In this document: positions 7,245 to 11,421 of the stretch, piece by piece
Layout: each line of letters starts with the position of its first letter
Position numbering within the stretch: the first letter of the stretch is position 1
Assembly: GCA_002435365.1 (NCBI GenBank)
Contig: DJMM01000070.1
Location: 533 to 11,953 of the forward strand
Length of the DNA: 11,421 nucleotides
Reading direction: 5' to 3'
Source of the DNA: Ignavibacteriales bacterium UBA6490
Lineage (GTDB): Bacteria > Bacteroidota > Ignavibacteria > Ignavibacteriales > Ignavibacteriaceae
Notes under the pieces: model-generated
Database searches by the model: none
The model's input: the letters and a program-made list of their open reading frames with translations, nothing else
What the model was told of the DNA's origin: nothing
Program-made: the position numbers and the translations under genes

Positions 7245-7964
7245 TCACAGGCTAAGCTTATCCTTAAATTTAATAGCCTGTCTGCGCGACACTTCGATTT
7301 TTTGACCGCCTTTGAGTTTTACAAGCAGTCCCCCGTTAAGCCAGGGTTCAATTGAATCAATCCATTTAAGGTTTATAATATGTTTCCTGCTGGCACGGAA
7401 GAAGGTTTTTTCATCCAGCCGTTCGTCAAGGTAGTTCAGGGTTCTTAAGATGAGCGGTTTATAGTCTTCAAAATAAAGTCTTACATAATTTCCTTCGGAT
7501 TCAAACAGTTTCACATTCGAGAGCTTAACAAACCAGCATCTGTCGCCGTCTTTAACGAACACCTGGTCGATCTCGGATAATACAGGGTGACCCGAGATTT
7601 CACTTACTTCCTTCTGTTTTCTTTCCAGCACCTTTTTTACGGTGTCCTCGAGACGTTTTGGTTCGATAGGTTTAAGAAGGTAATCCAACGCATTATAGTC
7701 AAATGCTTTCAGAGCATATTCATCATATGCGGTTGTGAATACTACAGCCGGTACGCTGTCCAGCTCTTCTAAAAGTTCGAAGCCGTTTTTCCCGGGCATC
7801 TGGATATCCAGGAATAAAAGATCGGGACTCAGTTCGCTTATTTTGGATACCGCGTCCTCCACATTCACTGCTTCTCCCACTACATTAATTTCTTTAAATG
7901 GGGTTAGCAACCGCCTGAGCTCTGCTCTGGCCAGTCTTTCATCATCAATTATAAGAGCTTTCAT
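7245..7964 (-). CDS. LytTR-family response regulator
   Basis: This 239-residue protein is a two-component response regulator of the LytR/AlgR class (COG3279). The receiver domain covers residues 1-115. It shows the acidic pair Asp7-Asp8, phospho-acceptor Asp53 in LFLDIQMPGKNG, Thr77/Thr78 and Lys98 in LLKPIEP. The LytTR DNA-binding domain covers about 135-239. It includes VKLFESEGNYVRLYF (151-165), FFRASRKHIINLKWI (188-202) and the C-terminal VSRRQAIKFKDKL. LytTR proteins bind short direct repeats ahead of target promoters; I did not identify targets. The ATG at 7964 follows GGAGGT by seven bases. That site lies inside the end of the kinase gene and the two reading frames overlap by 20 bp, so translation is probably coupled. 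It is intact and of normal length. Confidence 0.96.
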   Translation of the reverse strand: MKALIIDDERLARAELRRLLTPFKEINVVGEAVNVEDAVSKISELSPDLLFLDIQMPGKNGFELLEELDSVPAVVFTTAYDEYALKAFDYNALDYLLKPIEPKRLEDTVKKVLERKQKEVSEISGHPVLSEIDQVFVKDGDRCWFVKLSNVKLFESEGNYVRLYFEDYKPLILRTLNYLDERLDEKTFFRASRKHIINLKWIDSIEPWLNGGLLVKLKGGQKIEVSRRQAIKFKDKLSL

Positions 7965-9006
7965 TTGTTGTACCTCCAGTTGGAATTACTATTTCTGCTG
8001 ACACTTTATCGAAATTTTCATTTTGTAATATAAAAGTGCTGTTCTCGCCGTAAAGAAGATTGAGGCGATGTCTGGTATTGCTTACGCCAAATCCTTTGGA
8101 TTGCTTGAGTGCCTCTTCATCGAGGTGCCCGGTATTTACTATTTTTATAAATAGTTTTGAATCGGATACCTTGGTGTCTATGGATATCATCCCTCCAACG
8201 GTCTTTTTCGCTATGCCGTGCTTGATCCCGTTTTCCACAAGGGTCTGAATCATCATCGGGGGAATTTCAACTTTTTCGGATTTCGGATCAATATTCAGAT
8301 GATATTTCAGTCTTTCTTCCAATCTTATGGTCTCCAGGAGAAGATAATCCTTAACAGTCTGGATTTCTTCTTCCAGCGGAACGGTCTCGTTGCGTTCAAT
8401 TTTCAGTGAATATCTCAGAATATTTGAAAGTCTGGTAAGGGCCGTCTTTGCACTGGCCGGATCTTCTTCAATAAGTGCCCTGATGCTGTTCATGGCGTTA
8501 AACATGAAATGAGGATTAAGCTGGCTTTTTAGAGTTTTAAGTTCAAAATCTTTAACCGCTGCTTCCCATATATACGATTCGATTTCTGCACGCTTGTAGT
8601 TTTCGAAAAGATGTACCGAGAAGTAAATAAGTGACCATAAAAATATAACGCTTGATGAATTCAGTGTTCCTATTGCAAATGTACCGAGCGGGCTTTCTTT
8701 CAATTCATAAATGCTGAACAGGAGATTCAATGTGAAATAAAGGCTGTATACAATAATTCCCATTGTCAGGCTTGCCAGGAGCACCAGGGGGGTTATTTTT
8801 TTAAGCGGAAGATTTATCCAGTCCTTTTTCTTTACCATATTGCGGTAAATGTGGGTAAGAAGAAGTCCTGCCGCAGCATACACCAGCAGAAGTAAAACGC
8901 GTTTCCAGGTAATGGAGGAAAATATTGCAATGGCGGTAACATTTATCAGACTATATAACAGCCATCCTGTTATCTGACTTATCCAGTAAATGTTGTTACG
9001 CTTCAT
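7945..9006 (-). CDS. LytS/YpdA-type sensor histidine kinase
   Basis: This protein of 353 residues from the chosen ATG at 9006 is a membrane histidine kinase of the His_kinase/LytS class (COG2972). Four hydrophobic segments occupy about residues 5-30, 36-52, 71-100 and 112-133, with no large periplasmic sensor domain. The phospho-acceptor is His166 in SQLNPHFMFNAMNSI. The ATPase domain has the N box QTLVENGIKHG (254-264, Asn259) and the glycine-rich GFGVSNTRHRLNLLYG (305-320). It should phosphorylate the overlapping downstream LytTR regulator; the ligand is unknown. The frame stays open upstream to TTG 9069 and ATG 9066. I reject those starts because a Bacteroidota-type promoter overlaps them, and because MKRNNIYWISQITGWLLYS is the usual beginning of this family. 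Neither candidate start has a clear Shine-Dalgarno sequence. Confidence 0.93.
   Translation of the reverse strand: MKRNNIYWISQITGWLLYSLINVTAIAIFSSITWKRVLLLLVYAAAGLLLTHIYRNMVKKKDWINLPLKKITPLVLLASLTMGIIVYSLYFTLNLLFSIYELKESPLGTFAIGTLNSSSVIFLWSLIYFSVHLFENYKRAEIESYIWEAAVKDFELKTLKSQLNPHFMFNAMNSIRALIEEDPASAKTALTRLSNILRYSLKIERNETVPLEEEIQTVKDYLLLETIRLEERLKYHLNIDPKSEKVEIPPMMIQTLVENGIKHGIAKKTVGGMISIDTKVSDSKLFIKIVNTGHLDEEALKQSKGFGVSNTRHRLNLLYGENSTFILQNENFDKVSAEIVIPTGGTTNESSYN
7972..7977 (-). promoter_or_regulatory. Internal Shine-Dalgarno of the response regulator
   Basis: GGAGGT on the minus strand lies seven bases before the regulator's ATG and within the last codons of the kinase gene. Together with the 20-bp overlap it suggests translational coupling that keeps kinase and regulator in proportion. 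Confidence 0.7.
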
Positions 9007-9066
9007 TTTATGCAACCCGGGGAAGTCTAATATGTCCTTGTTAAAATTAAAACTTATTACTGCCAT

Positions 9067-9096
9067 CAAATATAATCGTCTGAAAAGTAAAACAAA
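9067..9096 (-). promoter_or_regulatory. Bacteroidota-type promoter of the kinase-regulator operon
   Basis: On the minus strand TTTG (9096-9093) is followed after 18 bp by TATATTTG (9074-9067). This is an exact match to both boxes of the Bacteroidota housekeeping promoter, TTTG at -33 and TAnnTTTG at -7, with normal spacing. The transcript would begin near 9060-9063, about 55 nt before ATG 9006. The surrounding gap 9007-9292 shows no gene, and no clear terminator for the metallophosphoesterase gene was found in it. Confidence 0.55.
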
Positions 9097-9292
9097 ATCT
9101 CAATTTTCCCGCTGCCCTGCGGAAGCTGTACAAAAGTATAGTGAAGAATCAGGAATATTGATTTTATTGTTTTAATTGGTCTTTAACAAGGATGAATGGC
9201 TTTTTATTTCTTCTTTTGCCTTAGTTGAACATTGCTCCTGTCATCGAATACGCTCGCTTTTCCCAATATTTTAAAGAGTGGCGGGATTGCTG

Positions 9293-10522
9293 TTATTTTG
9301 AAAGATTGATTACTGTAATTTCAGGTGTGCTGTTATATCTTATTGGCACAAGACTCATACCCAGACCCCGTGTTACATACAGCATCATTCCATCGATATT
9401 GAATTCACCTTTTACATATTCTGTTTCTATTAAGGTGGGGGTCAGGTTGATAAACGGGAACAGAAAAGTAACCTGGCCGCCATGGGTATGTCCGGCAAGG
9501 TACATATCATAATTGCTTTCACGCGCCTGTTGGATCAGGTTGGCTCTGGGCTGATGAGTTAAGAATATTCTCAGATCGGCATTTACTTTTCTTCCGGTTA
9601 AATCAGAAAGTTCGCTGCCGCTAATCCTTTCAACATATGTATTGGTAATAAATGTAATCCCGATCTGCTTTCCTTTAAAGGTTATAATCTGCTCGCCGTT
9701 ATCGATCATTTTTATATTCTGCAAGGCAAGCGCATCTGTAATCTCACGAATGCTTTTTGAATTATCTTCCCGGTAAGCCCAGTTATCATGGTCTCCCACA
9801 CAGGCATAGACTCCGTATGCGGCATTTATTTTTCCAACATATTCTGCAGAAAGATTTATATACTCGGGAGTTGAGGTAATAAAATCCCCTGCAATAAGCA
9901 CAAGATCCGCATCCTGCTCATTTACCAAATTTATGAATCTGCCGAGCCGGTACCTGTTTGTATACCGGTCTGCCTGAATATCGGATACCAGGATAAGCTT
10001 TAAATTTTCCAGTTCTTCGGGGAGGCTTTCCTTCCGGTATTCAATATAGCTTACCTCAACGGCATGATAATCATAAATGATTCTTGCCGGCACATATGCA
10101 ATGAAACCAATTATAATGAAGGGGAATATTTTAAGTTCAATGCTCCTGATTTTATCTCTGTGCCGTCTTGCAAAAACCAGAATTATCCCCTTGGCCATAT
10201 CCAGCAGTAAAAAGAAGAGGGAGGACTGAACGATTATTATAATACCTACCCAGAAAGGATATGTAAGCAGGTAATCAAAGAAAAAATTACGGGGAAGTTC
10301 TATTCTGCCTGTGTTGAATACGGTGCTGTAAATCCAGGTTCCTGTTAAAAAGAGGGGATAGAGGTTAAAAAAGATAAGTATACCGGCAGTTATGCGGGAT
10401 AACTTTTTATCAGGGAAACCGGGGAAGTATTCCTTAACTGAACGATGAACCTTCTTTATAAAATAATATTCAAGAAGCGATATTAAAACGAGAGCAATTA
10501 TAATCCTAAGAAGAAAACTCAT
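9293..10522 (-). CDS. Membrane-anchored metallophosphoesterase with altered metal motifs
   Basis: This 409-residue protein belongs to the calcineurin-like metallophosphoesterase superfamily, YkuE/YaeI-like group (COG1408). Some members hydrolyse lipid-linked phosphates such as UDP-diacylglucosamine, but the substrate here is unknown. Four membrane segments precede the enzyme, at about 4-22, 43-66, 86-108 and 129-150. Basic loops at 23-42 and 119-128 suggest that the catalytic domain (about 173-409) faces the periplasm. Motif I is SDIQ (180-183), where DxH is usual, so His is replaced by Gln183. Motif II is AGDF (211-214). Motif III is GDHDNW (243-248) instead of GNHD or GNHE. The later ligands His323 (THQP) and the GHTHGG motif (344-349) are intact. 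The gene follows the Mut7-C gene by 30 bp and is likely co-transcribed. The start codon has only a weak AGG just upstream. Confidence 0.9.
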   Translation of the reverse strand: MSFLLRIIIALVLISLLEYYFIKKVHRSVKEYFPGFPDKKLSRITAGILIFFNLYPLFLTGTWIYSTVFNTGRIELPRNFFFDYLLTYPFWVGIIIIVQSSLFFLLLDMAKGIILVFARRHRDKIRSIELKIFPFIIIGFIAYVPARIIYDYHAVEVSYIEYRKESLPEELENLKLILVSDIQADRYTNRYRLGRFINLVNEQDADLVLIAGDFITSTPEYINLSAEYVGKINAAYGVYACVGDHDNWAYREDNSKSIREITDALALQNIKMIDNGEQIITFKGKQIGITFITNTYVERISGSELSDLTGRKVNADLRIFLTHQPRANLIQQARESNYDMYLAGHTHGGQVTFLFPFINLTPTLIETEYVKGEFNIDGMMLYVTRGLGMSLVPIRYNSTPEITVINLSK

Positions 10523-10552
10523 CTACCTGTTTCATTATTTATTCATCCTAAT

Positions 10553-11296
10553 TTAAAAAGACTTTATTAATTCATCAATGAAACTCTGCATCCTGACAAA
10601 GTGTGATCCTTGCCAGTATATTTTACTGCATCCGGTACATCTTTTGAATTCATTCCTGGTCTCACGCACATTAGCGGGAAGCAGATGCATAATCTCATTT
10701 TTCGGGGTGTCTTCCAGCATGGCGTTGCACAATATACATCGCACAAAAGGCATTATACTTTTTTCAAGCTGGAAACGCTTTATCACCTCCTGAAGCTGCC
10801 TTTCGGGATCACTATTTCTTACCCAGTATCCATGGGTTACATTACTCTGTTTCAGGATTTTCCGGTCTCTCGTAATAATAGTCCTTCTTTCTTTTAACGA
10901 AATACCAGCAATATCATGGGCAGAAAATTTATTGTTGTATAAAGTATCAAATCCGCACATCCGCATATATTTTGCAAGTGCGCCGACCTGTACATCATTT
11001 ACAAACTTCGGATCCCGGAGCGGTGCCGGACGGAGGTGCTGAATATCAGTTATATCAAAAGATTCAAACACCGGGTATATACTAATTTCATCCCCGTTAT
11101 TAATTCTGAAGCTGAAATCGACCGAGATCCCGTTTGCGATAATCATATCCACATCTGTGTGAGGTACTCCCGATGCTTCGATCATATCTTTTACTGACGG
11201 ACTCCCCCAGAATCTGACCGGGAATCTGGTTTTTCTTTTTTCAGGGGGAAGATAATCATTCAGCTCTTCATAAAAGCGGAGATAAGCCTGGTTCAT
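10553..11296 (-). CDS. Mut7-C RNase-domain protein with ubiquitin-like N-terminus
   Basis: From the chosen ATG at 11296 this is a 247-residue cytoplasmic protein with the Mut7-C architecture (COG1656), a PIN-like putative ribonuclease. Residues 1-81 form the beta-grasp ubiquitin-like domain (Ub-Mut7C type), including GSPSVKDMIEASGVPHTDVD (31-50) and NGDEISIYPVFE (67-78). The nuclease domain begins near 97. Asp101 lies in VNDVQVGALAKYMRMCGFDTL, and ITRDRKIL follows at 141-148 (Asp144). Four cysteines in two CxxC pairs (187/190 and 220/223) make a zinc ribbon. The reading frame continues 34 codons upstream to an ATG at 11398, but that codon lies in the loop of a terminator and the extra residues look untypical for the family. 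No Shine-Dalgarno is visible at 11296. It is probably the first gene of a two-gene operon with the metallophosphoesterase. The family's RNA target is not established. Confidence 0.88.
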   Translation of the reverse strand: MNQAYLRFYEELNDYLPPEKRKTRFPVRFWGSPSVKDMIEASGVPHTDVDMIIANGISVDFSFRINNGDEISIYPVFESFDITDIQHLRPAPLRDPKFVNDVQVGALAKYMRMCGFDTLYNNKFSAHDIAGISLKERRTIITRDRKILKQSNVTHGYWVRNSDPERQLQEVIKRFQLEKSIMPFVRCILCNAMLEDTPKNEIMHLLPANVRETRNEFKRCTGCSKIYWQGSHFVRMQSFIDELIKSF

Positions 11297-11380
11297 CTGT
11301 TTAAATTGTTTCCCGATCCAAACTAAATAAAAAGGGTGAAATATTACAGACAAAAAAGCACGCAGCGGTAACTGAGAAAT

Positions 11381-11411
11381 AAAAAAACAGCCGGGCATTA
11401 TGCGCCGGCTG
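11381..11411 (-). terminator. Strong terminator of an upstream gene beyond the window
   Basis: On the minus strand CAGCCGG (11411-11405) pairs with CCGGCTG (11394-11388) around a 10-nt loop and runs directly into seven T residues (11387-11381). This is a textbook rho-independent terminator. It should end a minus-strand gene lying to the right of the window. It also shows that the Mut7-C operon has its own promoter in 11297-11380, which I could not place with confidence. Confidence 0.85.
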
Positions 11412-11421
11412 CTTTGTGTTT

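Noticed and set aside
9106..9124. GC-rich hairpin in the gap between the metallophosphoesterase and kinase genes as a terminator
   Set aside because: The stem has a bulge and no T run follows on the minus strand; it also sits far (about 170 nt) from the metallophosphoesterase stop.
10553..11296. VapC/PilT-type toxin of a toxin-antitoxin pair
   Set aside because: Although PIN-like, the ubiquitin-like N-terminal domain and the C-terminal four-cysteine zinc ribbon identify the Mut7-C family, and no small antitoxin gene is adjacent.

Overview
The window reads as ordinary chromosome from a member of the Bacteroidota/Chlorobi lineage, most likely an Ignavibacteria-like organism. The main clue is the secreted protein at 3875-5875, which ends in a classic type IX secretion (T9SS type A) sorting domain of the 'LSQNYPNPFNP...' kind common in Ignavibacteria. 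An AsmA-like protein of the Bacteroidota type, a LytS/LytTR two-component pair, sparse Shine-Dalgarno sequences and an AT-rich base composition all fit. I see no phage, transposon, CRISPR array, rRNA or tRNA gene.

Layout, left to right. Positions 1-205 hold no gene, but carry an 11-bp-period tandem repeat at the left edge and a likely terminator. Two minus-strand genes follow, with the AsmA-like envelope protein (645-3212) upstream of a small STAS-domain protein (206-544, TTG start). A short divergent intergenic region leads to a plus-strand SRPBCC/AHSA1 gene (3375-3806). This gene converges on the T9SS-exported protein (3875-5875, minus) across a strong bidirectional terminator. A second divergent region leads to an AI-2E/PerM-family membrane protein (6072-7235, plus). 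Its last codons form a hairpin shared with the convergent LytTR response regulator (7245-7964, minus). The regulator overlaps its partner LytS-type histidine kinase (7945-9006, minus). A 286-bp gap carries a Bacteroidota-type promoter for the kinase. The last operon (minus) is a Mut7-C RNase-domain protein (10553-11296) followed 30 bp later by a membrane-anchored metallophosphoesterase (9293-10522). At the right edge a strong terminator ends an unseen minus-strand gene.

Functionally, the kinase and regulator form a clear signalling unit with translational coupling. The other genes look like housekeeping or envelope functions with no visible shared pathway. I did not find a convincing undescribed defence or mobile system. 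The observations most worth a second look are a metallophosphoesterase with two altered metal-ligand motifs, an exported thioredoxin-fold/PKD/T9SS chimera, the edge tandem repeat, and start-site corrections supported by regulatory signals.
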